64,000 nucleotides of DNA, from NCBI RefSeq assembly GCF_002846495.1, contig NZ_PJNE01000001.1:2914001-2978000 (forward strand), read 5' to 3'. Origin of the DNA: Phycicoccus duodecadis. Lineage in GTDB: Bacteria; Actinomycetota; Actinomycetes; Actinomycetales; Dermatophilaceae. The notes below the pieces were generated by a model, which did no database searches, had not been told where the DNA came from, and saw only the letters and a program-made list of their open reading frames with translations. Both the position numbers and the translations under genes were made by a program. Below, piece by piece: positions 8,705 to 17,196 of this stretch; positions within the stretch are counted from its first letter, which is position 1, and the number at the start of each line of letters is the position of its first letter.

Positions 8705-9756
8705 TTGCGGGCTCCTTGGGCGCGGCGGCCGATGAAGGTGTTGACGAGCACGGCGATGAACAGGATGACCCCGAGGAAGAGCCAGGACCAGTCCGTGTTC
8801 CAGCCGGCGTAGGCGATCCCGATGAAGGCCATCCCGATGATCGACGCGCCGATGCTCGCGCCGATCGCCGACCCGAAGCCACCGGTGAGCAGGCAGCCGC
8901 CGACGACGGCCGCGATGATGAAGGTGAACTCCTCGCCGACGCCCTGGCCCGCCTGCATCGACTTCAGGCGCAGCAGCGTGATGATGCCGACGAGGGCCGC
9001 GGCCAGGGACGTGCAGACGAACATGGCGATCTTGGTGCGGCGCACCGGCACCCCGGTGTTGCGGGCGGCGGTCTGGTCGCCACCGACCGCGTAGACCCAG
9101 TTGCCGAAGCGCAGCTTGGTGAGCACGGTGGTGGCGACGACGGTGATGGCCAGCCACCACAGCACCGACGTCCGGAAGTCGTAGGGGGCCCAGAACGTCG
9201 AGGCGAACACCGACGCGGCCGAGTCGTACCCGGGCACCTTGTCGATCCCCGCGACGCGGACCGTGTCGGTGAGCATCTTGGTGACACCCAGGTTGATGCC
9301 GCGCAGCGAGAAGAACATCGCCAGCGTGACGATGAACGAGGGCAGGCCGGTGAGCATCACGAGCCACCCGTTGACCAGCCCGATGCCGGCCGCGAAGAGG
9401 AGGGTGAGCCCGATGGCGGGCCACATGCTGAACCCGTACTGGGTGGTGAGCAGCCCGGCGAAGAGGCCCGAGGTACCGACCATGACGCCCGCGCTGAGGT
9501 CGAACTCCCCGGAGATCATCAGCAGGGCGACGGGGACCGCGACGATGCCCACGGAGGCGGCGACGTCCGTCCAGCGGGCGGTGCCGGCGATGGTGACGAA
9601 GACACCGGTGGTGTCGACGAGCGCGAACATGACGTAGATGACGATGGCGCCCAGCAGGGCCCCGAGCTCGGGGCGCCGCAGGACTCGCGTGAACCTCGAG
9701 ACCGCGACCAGGCGCTCGTCGGTGCCGGTCGCCGCGGGTGCGGTCGTGGTGGACAT
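8701..9756 (-). CDS. Sugar/cyclitol ABC transporter permease (RbsC/XylH type)
   Basis: 351 residues with about nine or ten membrane segments. Family landmarks are [19 protein letters not shown], the cytoplasmic loop [21 protein letters not shown] and, near the end, [19 protein letters not shown]. Carbohydrate-uptake-transporter-2 permeases of this sort form the membrane channel for pentoses, hexoses or inositol. It lies between the binding-protein gene (72 nt upstream) and the ATPase gene (4-nt overlap), and inositol-degradation genes flank both sides, so myo-inositol or a related cyclitol is the likely cargo. The ATG has GAAAGG upstream. Confidence 0.9.
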   Translation of the reverse strand: MSTTTAPAATGTDERLVAVSRFTRVLRRPELGALLGAIVIYVMFALVDTTGVFVTIAGTARWTDVAASVGIVAVPVALLMISGEFDLSAGVMVGTSGLFAGLLTTQYGFSMWPAIGLTLLFAAGIGLVNGWLVMLTGLPSFIVTLAMFFSLRGINLGVTKMLTDTVRVAGIDKVPGYDSAASVFASTFWAPYDFRTSVLWWLAITVVATTVLTKLRFGNWVYAVGGDQTAARNTGVPVRRTKIAMFVCTSLAAALVGIITLLRLKSMQAGQGVGEEFTFIIAAVVGGCLLTGGFGSAIGASIGASIIGMAFIGIAYAGWNTDWSWLFLGVILFIAVLVNTFIGRRAQGARK

Positions 9757-9828
9757 GGGGGACCTTTCGGTGGCCGGGAGGGGGACGGAGCGGTGGCGGG
9801 GCGGACGGGCGCCCCGCCACCGCGGCCG

Positions 9829-10827
9829 TCAGCGGGTGCCGGCCTCCGCCAGCTTCTGGATCAGGTCGGCGTTGTCCTTGGTGACGAAGCCGGGGCCGGT
9901 GTACATCGGCTGGCCGCCACCGAGGACGTGGCCGTTGATCTTGTTCAGGTAGAGCAGCACGACGGGCAGGTAGCCCTGGGCGAACTGCTGCTGGTCGATG
10001 GCGAACGCGATCTTGCCGTCCTTGATGTCCGTGACGGCCTCGCCCGACAGGTCGACGGTGCCGATCTTGATCGGGCGGCCGACGGCCTCGGCGGCCGGCA
10101 GCGCCGCCCCCGTGGCGATGTCGGCGTTCAGGGCGAACACCGCGTCGATGGACGGGTCGGACTCGAGCTTGGCCTGGATCTCCGCCTGGCTCTTGGCCAG
10201 ATCGGCCAGACCCGCGGTGACCTGGAGGTTCTCGACGTTGCCGAAGGTGTCCTTGATGCCGTCGCAGCGCTGCTGGAGGCCGATGTTGTTCGCCTCGTGG
10301 AGCGGGCAGAGGACCTTCTTGACGCCCATCTCCTTGAACTTCTTGCCCGCCTCCTGGCCGGCGATGAACTCGTCCTGGCCGACGTGGGTGATGGCACCGA
10401 GGTCCCGGAAGACCGCGCTGCCCGAGTTCATGGTGACGATCGGGATGCCGGCCGCGGTCGCCTTCTTCAGGGCGTCCTTGATGGCGTCGGGATTGGGGGC
10501 CGACACCGCCAGCCCCGTGCAGCCGCCGGTGACGCCGGCCTCGATCAGCTGCGCCTGCTTCTGCGCGTCGTTGTTCGACTCCTGGTAGTCGAGGGTCACG
10601 CCGAGGTCGGCGGCCGCCTTCTCGGCGCCCTTCTTCGCGACCGACCAGAACCCGCCACCGTCACCGTGGGTGTACATGCAGATCTTGATCGCGCTGTTGT
10701 CGCCACCGCCGGCCGCTGCGGAGGTGGACTTCGCGGTGCTCTGGTCGGCCGTGGTGCCACCGCTACATCCTGCGAGCACCAGAGCGGTCGACGCGACGAC
10801 CACCAGGGCCAGCTTGGGAGCCTTCAT
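9829..10827 (-). CDS. Sugar/cyclitol ABC transporter substrate-binding lipoprotein
   Basis: 332 residues with a lipoprotein signal peptide ending in the lipobox LAGCSGG (Cys near residue 21) and a Thr/Ser/Gly-rich tether. The mature part is a type-I periplasmic-binding fold of the RbsB group: [14 protein letters not shown] for the ligand-facing strand, VSAPNPDAI and [16 protein letters not shown] further on. It captures the substrate outside the membrane and delivers it to the permease. GGAGGAAGC precedes the ATG. The upstream region carries two operator-like palindromes shared with the iolA/gntR promoter, which ties expression of the importer to inositol catabolism. Confidence 0.92.
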   Translation of the reverse strand: MKAPKLALVVVASTALVLAGCSGGTTADQSTAKSTSAAAGGGDNSAIKICMYTHGDGGGFWSVAKKGAEKAAADLGVTLDYQESNNDAQKQAQLIEAGVTGGCTGLAVSAPNPDAIKDALKKATAAGIPIVTMNSGSAVFRDLGAITHVGQDEFIAGQEAGKKFKEMGVKKVLCPLHEANNIGLQQRCDGIKDTFGNVENLQVTAGLADLAKSQAEIQAKLESDPSIDAVFALNADIATGAALPAAEAVGRPIKIGTVDLSGEAVTDIKDGKIAFAIDQQQFAQGYLPVVLLYLNKINGHVLGGGQPMYTGPGFVTKDNADLIQKLAEAGTR

Positions 10828-10942
10828 GCTTCCTCCTTGATCGCGGGCCCGGCCCGCTGTGCGCTGCGTTGCGCCGGCTCGCCCTACTGCTTAGCGCGTG
10901 CCACTCGGTACTGTGACCCACTCCCCACCCCCCTGGCAAGGC

Positions 10943-10954
10943 TTGTCCTGACAA
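10943..10954. promoter_or_regulatory. Putative IolR/GntR operator upstream of the binding-protein gene
   Basis: TTGTCCTGACAA has perfect TTGTC/GACAA arms around CT. The identical 12-mer, read on the other strand, occurs in the iolA-gntR intergenic region at 21714-21725. The core TGTCCTGACA also fits the KGWCHTRACA motif I recall for Corynebacterium glutamicum IolR. Confidence 0.6.
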
Positions 10955-10963
10955 ATGATCCAA

Positions 10964-10977
10964 AATGTGATGACAAC
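10964..10977. promoter_or_regulatory. Second operator-like site upstream of the binding-protein gene
   Basis: AATGTGATGACAAC matches the 14-bp palindrome AATGTCATGACATT at 12154 in 11 of 14 positions and lies about 20 bp from the TTGTCCTGACAA site. An overlapping TGACA-N3-TGTCA inverted repeat spans 10971-10983. Confidence 0.4.
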
Positions 10978-11096
10978 GTGTCATAACGATGACCTACCAG
11001 GGCACAGGCAGGTCTGAGCGCCCCCGGGCCGGGAGGCAGCAGGGGTCGGTCGGCCGGGCCGACGCGGCCGGGAACGGGCGGTGCTCGGGCCGCCGC

Positions 11097-12137
11097 TCAG
11101 GCGTCGCGAGCGAGCCGGGCCTTCTCGAAGTGCAGCCCGGTCGCCTCGCGCACCCGGTCCATCACGTCGAGGGTCATCACCGTCTCGGCCCACGGGCGCA
11201 GCGGGGAGGACGTCTCGCCGTCACTCACCCGCCGGGCGACCTCGGCCGCCTCGAAGTGCAGGGCGGCGTGCTCGACCTTGGTCTCGGCCCAGTGCAGGGG
11301 CGGGCCCTGGCGTGGGTACAGCGTGGCCGGGCCCGGGAGGTAGAAGCGGCTCCCCAGCTCGAGGCGCCCCTCCCGGCCGATGATGCTGCCGGTCGTGGCG
11401 CTGTCGGCGAGGATCGTGGTCTGCAGGGCGGCCGTCCCGCCGGCGGGGGTGCGCAGGGCGATGGACAGCTGGCCGTTGGTCCCCCCGGGCGCGGGGGTGG
11501 CCACGGCGCGCACGGCATCCGGGGCACCCAGGATCCACGTCGCGAAGGTGACGGCGTAGGTGCCGAGGTCGAGCAGGGGGCCACCCGCCAGCTCGGGGCG
11601 GGTGATGCGGTGCGGGGGGTCGAACCGCTCGCCCATGTCGGCGAGCACCGCGACCACCTCGCCCAGCGCACCGTCGGCGAGGAGCTGACGCACGACGTCG
11701 AACTTCGGCAGGAACAGGGTCCACATGGCCTCCATGCAGAACACCCCGGCCGCCTCGGCCGCCTCGCCGATGGCGCGCGCCTCGGCGGCGTCGAGGCCGA
11801 CCGGCTTCTCGATCAGCACGTGCTTGCCCGCGGCGATGGCCAGCAGCGCGTGGGGCAGGTGGAAGTTGTGCGGGGTGGCGACGTAGACGATGTCGACCGC
11901 CGGGTCCGCGACCAGCGCCTCGTAGGACCCGTGGGCACCGGCCGCCTCCCAGCGCGCCGCCGCGGCCTGGGCGGAGGCCATCGAGCGGGACCCGACGGCC
12001 TGGATCACCTGCCGGGTGTTGGCCCGCAGCGAGGCGACGAACTGGTCGGCGATCCACCCGGTGCCGAGCACGCCCCACCGCAGGGGCGGAGCCGCGAGCG
12101 AGTCGGGGACACGAGGCGAAGGGAGGTGCGACGGCAT
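11097..12137 (-). CDS. Gfo/Idh/MocA family oxidoreductase
   Basis: About 346 residues. It has a Rossmann fold with WGVLGTGWIADQFVASL, the YVATPHNFHLPHAL strand and the EKPVGLDAAEARA motif (catalytic Lys), then LLDLGTYAVTFATWILG in the C-terminal domain. This is the dihydrodiol/glucose-fructose-oxidoreductase-like branch rather than the classic IolG branch, so its substrate is uncertain; scyllo-inositol or another inositol isomer is possible from context. I place the start at ATG 12137 (MPSHLPSP) because the upstream ATG at 12161 lies inside a perfect 14-bp palindrome that looks like an operator. It is the last gene of the iolE operon, 28 nt after the LacI gene. Confidence 0.85.
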   Translation of the reverse strand: MPSHLPSPRVPDSLAAPPLRWGVLGTGWIADQFVASLRANTRQVIQAVGSRSMASAQAAAARWEAAGAHGSYEALVADPAVDIVYVATPHNFHLPHALLAIAAGKHVLIEKPVGLDAAEARAIGEAAEAAGVFCMEAMWTLFLPKFDVVRQLLADGALGEVVAVLADMGERFDPPHRITRPELAGGPLLDLGTYAVTFATWILGAPDAVRAVATPAPGGTNGQLSIALRTPAGGTAALQTTILADSATTGSIIGREGRLELGSRFYLPGPATLYPRQGPPLHWAETKVEHAALHFEAAEVARRVSDGETSSPLRPWAETVMTLDVMDRVREATGLHFEKARLARDA

Positions 12138-12153
12138 GCTGCATCCTATCGGG

Positions 12154-12167
12154 AATGTCATGACATT
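12154..12167. promoter_or_regulatory. Perfect 14-bp palindromic operator inside the iol operon
   Basis: AATGTCATGACATT is self-complementary over its full length. It overlaps the last two bases of the LacI coding region and lies just upstream of the chosen start of the Gfo/Idh gene. Its core TGTCATGACA belongs to the same family as the sites at 10943, 21714 and 22549, implying an internal regulated promoter or roadblock site. Confidence 0.6.
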
Positions 12168-13293
12168 AAGCCTTGAGGCGGGCGGTTCCTCCCGAGGTCG
12201 TCACCCCGCGACCGCGGCCCGGGCCGGGCCCGCCGGGGTGGCGCGACGCGGGGGGCGCGGTCGTGCGGCGCACGACGAGGGTCGGCGTGAGCCTCGTGAC
12301 GGGGCTCCCCGGCGGCTCGCCCTCGAGCCGGCCGCAGAGGAGCGCCGCCGCGCGGGTGCCGAGCTCGTCGAGCGGCTGGGCCACCGTGGTCAGCCCGAGC
12401 GCCCGCAGGCCGGCCATCCGGGTGCCGTCGTAGCCGATGACGGAGACGTCGCCGGGCACGGCGAGGCCACGGTCGGCCACCGCGGCCAGCACGCCGAGGG
12501 CCGCCAGGTCGTTGACGACGAACAGGGCCGTCGGCGGGTCCGACCCGGCCAGGACCTGGGACGCCCCCCGGTAGCCGCCCTCGTCGGTGAACGAGCCCTT
12601 GACGACGGTGATGTGCTCGGCGAGGCCGTGGCGCCGCATGGCGGCGCGGTAGCCCCGCCGTCGGTCCCGGGCCACGGCGCTCGACCCTCCGTCGATGTGG
12701 GCGATCCGCTCGTGACCCAGCGCCACCAGGTGGTCGACGGCCAGGGACGCCCCGGCCACGTCGTCGTTGCTCATCGAGACGAGGTGGGGGACACCCTCCT
12801 GCTGGCTGCCGATGACCACGGCCGGGCAGTCGGCGGTGAAGGCCTCCCGCGCGCCGTCCGGGAGGCGGTGCCCGAGGGCGATGATGCCCTCTACGCGGAA
12901 CTCCAGCAGCTTCTCGAGCTCGGCGCGCTCGGCGGCCGCGTCCTCGTCGCCGACGACGACGATGGTGCGGTAGTCCCGCCGGCGCGCCTCCGCCTGCACG
13001 GCCTGGAGCAGGTCGGCGGTGATGGGGTTGTGCAGGTCGAGCACGAAGACGCCGATGGTGCGGGTCCGGTGGGCGCCCAGAGCCTGCGCCGCGGCGTTGC
13101 GCCGGTACCCGAGCTCCTCGGCCGCGTCGAGGATGGCCTGCCGCGTCCCCGGCGCGACGCGGGGCGCCCCGCCCAGGGCCAGGGACACCAGCGACTTGGA
13201 CACGCCGGCCCGCGCGGCGATGTCCCGGATGGTGGGGCGGGGGGTCTTCGGGGTGGGGCCCCTCGGTGCCGGTGCCGTGGCCGCCGGCGGCAT
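12166..13293 (-). CDS. LacI-family transcriptional regulator within the iol operon
   Basis: 375 residues. After a Pro-rich lead of about 20 residues, the LacI helix-turn-helix reads PTIRDIAARAGVSKSLVSLA with hinge LGYRRNAAAQAL. The effector domain carries TIGVFVLDLHNPI, VSMSNDDVAGASLAVDHLV, FVVNDLAALGVL and DVSVIGYDGTRM, the typical signatures of the family. Start and iolD stop overlap by one base (TGATG), so it is cotranscribed with the catabolic genes and would autoregulate. Its operator is not proven; the TGCTGGA-N4-TCCAGCA palindrome upstream of iolE, with a central CG, has LacI-like geometry. The C-terminus is Gly/Pro/Arg-rich. Confidence 0.9.
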   Translation of the reverse strand: MPPAATAPAPRGPTPKTPRPTIRDIAARAGVSKSLVSLALGGAPRVAPGTRQAILDAAEELGYRRNAAAQALGAHRTRTIGVFVLDLHNPITADLLQAVQAEARRRDYRTIVVVGDEDAAAERAELEKLLEFRVEGIIALGHRLPDGAREAFTADCPAVVIGSQQEGVPHLVSMSNDDVAGASLAVDHLVALGHERIAHIDGGSSAVARDRRRGYRAAMRRHGLAEHITVVKGSFTDEGGYRGASQVLAGSDPPTALFVVNDLAALGVLAAVADRGLAVPGDVSVIGYDGTRMAGLRALGLTTVAQPLDELGTRAAALLCGRLEGEPPGSPVTRLTPTLVVRRTTAPPASRHPGGPGPGRGRGVTTSGGTARLKA

Positions 13294-15137
13294 CAGACGC
13301 CGCGACGCTGGGCGGTCAGCCCGTCGTCGCTGGCGACCCGCGCGTCCCGCACGGACCCGAGGTCGCTGACCTCCGGGACGCCGACCTGCCAGAACAGGTT
13401 CCCTTCGGTCCAGTCCGACTCGCGGACGTCGACGACCACGACGCTGGTGCGGTCGTGGCCACGCGCCTGCTCCAGCGCCGCCTCGAGCTCGGCGATCGAG
13501 CCGGCCCGCGCGGTGCGGGCGCCCAACGACGCGGCGTGCGCCACGAAGTCGACCCGGACGTCGCTGTTCGGGCCCAGGGAGTCCCGCAGCATGTTGTTGT
13601 AGGAGTTGCCGCCCTGGTTGCGCTGGAGACGCTCGATGACGGCGAACCCGGCGTTGTCGCACACGACCAGGACGAACTTCTTGCCCGAGAGGACCGAGGA
13701 GTAGATCTCGCTGTTGAGCATGAGGTACGAGCCGTCGCCGACGAGGCAGTAGACCTCGCCCTCCGGCCGGGCCATGGCCGCGCCCCAGGCTCCGGCCGTC
13801 TCGTAACCCATGCACGAGAAGCCGTACTCGCAGTCGAAGCTGGCCACCGCCTTGCTCATCCAGTTGATGTTGAGCTCGCCCGGCAGGCCGCCGGCCGCGG
13901 TCATGACGTAGTCCTTCTCCGTCGCCGACCGGTGCACGGCCCCGACCACCTGCGCGTAGCTGAGCGGCGCGACCCCGTCGTCGGCCACCCGACCCGCGAC
14001 CCGGGCCTCGAGGCGCTCGCGGAGGGTGACCCCGGCGGCGGTCCACGCCTCGGGCGCCGTCCACGAGCCCAGCAGGCCCGAGAGCTCGACCAGGCTCTCG
14101 CGGGCGTCACCGACGACGGGGAGGCTGCGGTGCTTGGTCGCGTCGAAGCGGGCGGTGTTGAGCCCGATGAGGCGCGCCTGCGCGTCGAAGAGGGTCCACG
14201 ACCCGGTGACGAAGTCGTTCAGCCGGGTCCCGACGGCGAGGACGACGTCGGCGCGGGCGCAGGCCTCGTTGGTCTCGTCGGCCCCCGTGACGCCGATCGG
14301 GCCCGTGTAGCGGGGGTGGTCGGCCAGGAGGGAGGACTTGCCGGCCACGGTCTCGACGACGGGGATGCCGTGCCGCAGCGCGAAGTCCGCGAGCTCGGCC
14401 TCCGCCAGGGAGTAGTGGACCCCTCCCCCGGCGACGAGGACCGGGCGCTCGGCCGCGGCGAGGAGCTCGGCGGCCCGGGCCAGCTCGCTGCTGGCGGCCC
14501 GGGGGCGGGGCACGGTGTGCACGACCTCGTCGAAGAAGCTGCTCGGGTAGTCGAAGGCCGTGGCGGCGACGTCCTGGGGCAGGCCGAGGAACACCGGGCC
14601 GCAGTCGGACGGGTCGAGGAGGGTCCGGACGACCTGCGGGAGGGAGCTGAGGAGCTGGGCCGGGTGGGTGATGCGGTCCCAGTAGCGGACGACCGGGCGG
14701 AAGCTGTCGTTGACCGTCGTCGTCGGGTCCCCGAAGTGCTCGACCTGCTGCAGGACGGGGTCGGGCAGCCGCGAGGCGAAGGCGTCACCGGAGATGAACA
14801 GCGCCGGGATGCGGTTCGCCATCGCCACCCCCGCGGCCGTGACCATGTTGGTCGCGCCCGGGCCGATCGAGCTCGTGGCCACCATGACCTGGCGCCGGCG
14901 GGTGGCCTTGCCGAAGGCGACCGCGGCCAGGCCCATGCCCTGCTCGGTCTGGGCGCGCCAGACCGGGATCTCGTCACGGTGCTGCTCCAGGGCGTGACCC
15001 AGGCTCGTGACGTTGCCGTGGCCGAAGATGGCGAACACGCCGGGGAAGAGGGGCACCTCCTGCTCGTCGACGACGGTCCGCTGGGCGACCAGGAAGCGCA
15101 CCAGCGCCTCGGCCGTGGTGATCCGGACGGTGCTCAT
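13293..15137 (-). CDS. iolD: 3D-(3,5/4)-trihydroxycyclohexane-1,2-dione hydrolase
   Basis: 614 residues, the family's usual length. It is a thiamine-diphosphate enzyme with the three acetolactate-synthase-like domains. The N-terminal part has the Glu-containing GVFAIFGHGNVTSLG segment. The middle domain includes PVLVAGGGVHYSLAEAEL. The C-terminal ThDP/Mg site reads VYCLVGDGSYLMLNSEI. The sequence FDCEYGFSCMGYETAGAWGA preceding the GDG motif is characteristic of IolD. The enzyme opens the cyclohexane-dione ring to give 5-deoxy-D-glucuronate, the third step of myo-inositol breakdown. It overlaps its upstream Gfo/Idh neighbour by four bases and the downstream LacI gene by one. Confidence 0.96.
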   Translation of the reverse strand: MSTVRITTAEALVRFLVAQRTVVDEQEVPLFPGVFAIFGHGNVTSLGHALEQHRDEIPVWRAQTEQGMGLAAVAFGKATRRRQVMVATSSIGPGATNMVTAAGVAMANRIPALFISGDAFASRLPDPVLQQVEHFGDPTTTVNDSFRPVVRYWDRITHPAQLLSSLPQVVRTLLDPSDCGPVFLGLPQDVAATAFDYPSSFFDEVVHTVPRPRAASSELARAAELLAAAERPVLVAGGGVHYSLAEAELADFALRHGIPVVETVAGKSSLLADHPRYTGPIGVTGADETNEACARADVVLAVGTRLNDFVTGSWTLFDAQARLIGLNTARFDATKHRSLPVVGDARESLVELSGLLGSWTAPEAWTAAGVTLRERLEARVAGRVADDGVAPLSYAQVVGAVHRSATEKDYVMTAAGGLPGELNINWMSKAVASFDCEYGFSCMGYETAGAWGAAMARPEGEVYCLVGDGSYLMLNSEIYSSVLSGKKFVLVVCDNAGFAVIERLQRNQGGNSYNNMLRDSLGPNSDVRVDFVAHAASLGARTARAGSIAELEAALEQARGHDRTSVVVVDVRESDWTEGNLFWQVGVPEVSDLGSVRDARVASDDGLTAQRRGV

Positions 15138-16312
15138 CGGGTCGTCTCCTTCAGGTCGGTGACCGGCTGCCAGCCGCGGGAGGCCCACGAGTCGATGAGG
15201 GCCTGCTGCACGCTGACGACGTCGACCGCCTCCGCGAACCCGGGGCTGAAGTCGGCGCCGGTGGCGAGCGCCTCGAGGAAGGCGTGGTCCTGGATGGCGA
15301 TGAGGTCCTCGAAGCCGATGCTGTTGGCCTGGCCGGGGACGAACGCGCCGTGGTACGGGAAGCGCTCGCCGCCGTAGACGGTCGTGTAGCCCGAGTTCGG
15401 GGAGTCCGTCACCAGGTAGAGCTCGAGCTCGTTGATCCGCTCGTGGTTCCAGCTGAGCGAGCCCTTGGTCCCGTAGACCTCGAAGGCGTTCTGGCTCTCG
15501 GGGCCCACGACGGTGCGGCTGGCCTCGAAGGTGCCGGTGGCCCCACCGGCGAAGCGGCACAGCATGGAGGCGAAGTCCTCGTTCTCGACCTCGCCCGTGG
15601 GGTCCTCGGGCGAGCCGACCCCGTAGTGGCTCGCGGCCCCCGTGGGGAGGGGACGCCGCGGGATCGTGGTGTTGGCCATCCCCACGACCTCGCTCACCGG
15701 ACCCACGAGGAACTGGGCCAGCGCGACCGAGTGGCTGAGGATGTCGCTCGTCACGCCGTAGCCGGCCTGGTCCAGGAAGAAGCGCCAGGTGAGCAGCCCG
15801 AGCGGGTCGCTGCCGTACATCGACAGGAAGCGGCCCCGGTAGTGGGTGATCTCGCCGAGCGCACCACTGGCGATCAGATGGCGGGCGTGGAGCACGAGGG
15901 GCGACCACAGGTAGCAGTAGCCGACGCCGGTGGCCACGCCGCTGGCGCGGGCCAGGCGCAGCGCCTCGACGGCGTGCTCGGGCTTGCCCCCGATCGGCTT
16001 CTCGCTGAAGACCGCCTTGCCGGCGGCGGTCGCCGCCTCGATCATCGGCAGGTGCAGGGCGTTGGGCGCGGTGACCCAGACGGCGTCGACGTCGTCGGCC
16101 GCCACCGCCTCGCGCCAGTCCTCGACCGCGCGCTCGAAGCCGAAGTCCTCGACGGCCTGCTGCCGGCGCTGCGCGACCGGGTCGGCGCACACCACGAGGC
16201 GCGGGTCGTAGGAACGGTCGGGGAAGTGGGTCGGGATGCGCCGGGCCGAGCGCGAGTGCGCCTGGCCCATCCAGCCGAGCCCGAGCACGGCGATCCGGAT
16301 CTGCTTCTTCAT
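15134..16312 (-). CDS. Gfo/Idh/MocA family oxidoreductase of the iol operon
   Basis: 392 residues. N-terminal Rossmann motif IAVLGLGWMGQAHSRSARR (residues 7-25), then VWVTAPNALHLPMIEAA and the catalytic FSEKPIGGKPEHAVE (Lys). The C-terminal half has GYCYLWSPLVLHARHLI and GVTSDILSHSVALAQFLVG, including the active-site His. Related genes occur in actinobacterial inositol clusters and are thought to oxidise myo-inositol or an isomer with NAD(P)+, but isomer preference cannot be read from sequence. It is coupled by 4-nt overlaps to iolB upstream and iolD downstream. Together with the genes at 6771 and 11097 it makes three dehydrogenases in one island. Confidence 0.87.
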   Translation of the reverse strand: MKKQIRIAVLGLGWMGQAHSRSARRIPTHFPDRSYDPRLVVCADPVAQRRQQAVEDFGFERAVEDWREAVAADDVDAVWVTAPNALHLPMIEAATAAGKAVFSEKPIGGKPEHAVEALRLARASGVATGVGYCYLWSPLVLHARHLIASGALGEITHYRGRFLSMYGSDPLGLLTWRFFLDQAGYGVTSDILSHSVALAQFLVGPVSEVVGMANTTIPRRPLPTGAASHYGVGSPEDPTGEVENEDFASMLCRFAGGATGTFEASRTVVGPESQNAFEVYGTKGSLSWNHERINELELYLVTDSPNSGYTTVYGGERFPYHGAFVPGQANSIGFEDLIAIQDHAFLEALATGADFSPGFAEAVDVVSVQQALIDSWASRGWQPVTDLKETTR

Positions 16313-17196
16313 CGCGCCACCCGCCCGTCGGCCGAGGTCATCGGGAGCCGGGGGTCCTGGCCGGCCTCGCCCCAGGTGTCGCGGATCCAGTGGTGGTCCG
16401 GGTCGTCGCAGAAGCCCATCGTGCGCTCCGCTCCCGGGCCCGCGAGCACGTTGAGGAAGTACATGGGGTACTCGGGCTGTGCGGTGGACGGCCCGTGGTA
16501 CCCCTGCGGCACCAGGTAGACGTCGCCGTCGAGCACGGTGACGGTCTCGTCGGACGAGCCGTCGACGGTGTAGACCCGGAACAGGCCCTGCCCGTGGGGG
16601 TGCCCGTGGGGGGAGTCCAGCCGGCCCATCCGGAAGTAGTAGATCTCCTCGTTGGTCGGCGCGCAGTCGCCGATGCCGTCGTGGCGGTGCGGGGGCCAGG
16701 ACGAGACGTTGCCGCCGGGAGTCAGCACCTCGCAGACGTTGATCCGGTCCGCGCCGTCGAAGGAGCCCGGGGTCGCGATGTTCGTGACCTGGCGGGTGGC
16801 CCGGCCGCCGCCGCGCACCTCGACCTGGACCTCGTCGGCCGGCGTGACCCGCAGCGGGAAGCGCCGCTCGGCCTTCGCGGTGCAGAGGGCGATCTCGCCC
16901 CCCTCGCCCTCGAGCACCACGTGCGAGCCCAGCGGCAGGTACATCCAGTCGGAGACCGCGGCGAAGACCCCGGTGCGACCCCGCAGGGTGTGCCCCTCAC
17001 CGTCGACGGTGACGGCCACGTCGGTGGCCGAGAGGGGGACGAGCACCGCCTCGACGCCCTCCAGGACGCGGGTGACGGGGCCCGACCCGAGGTCGAAGAC
17101 CTCCAGGCCGCTGTACGTCCAGCCGGCGGTGGCCGGCGTCACGGTCACGAGGCTGTCGTCGGTGGACAGGGCTCGTGCGCGGTGGTGGTTGCTCAC
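16309..17196 (-). CDS. iolB: 5-deoxy-glucuronate isomerase
   Basis: 295 residues forming a two-fold cupin. The metal-binding patch is visible as SSWPPHRHDGIGDCAP (two His) with NEEIYYFRMGR (Glu) about 20 residues on, plus YLVPQGYHGPSTAQPEYPMYFLN, the hallmark of IolB. The enzyme converts 5-deoxy-D-glucuronate into 2-deoxy-5-keto-D-gluconate, the substrate for IolC. It sits between the aldolase-like gene and the Gfo/Idh gene with 4-nt overlaps on both sides, consistent with strict co-expression. Confidence 0.96.
   Translation of the reverse strand: MSNHHRARALSTDDSLVTVTPATAGWTYSGLEVFDLGSGPVTRVLEGVEAVLVPLSATDVAVTVDGEGHTLRGRTGVFAAVSDWMYLPLGSHVVLEGEGGEIALCTAKAERRFPLRVTPADEVQVEVRGGGRATRQVTNIATPGSFDGADRINVCEVLTPGGNVSSWPPHRHDGIGDCAPTNEEIYYFRMGRLDSPHGHPHGQGLFRVYTVDGSSDETVTVLDGDVYLVPQGYHGPSTAQPEYPMYFLNVLAGPGAERTMGFCDDPDHHWIRDTWGEAGQDPRLPMTSADGRVAR

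Noticed and set aside
12138..12161. Upstream ATG 12161 as the start of the Gfo/Idh gene
   Set aside because: It lies within a perfect 14-bp palindrome judged to be an operator, and the extra residues add nothing conserved.
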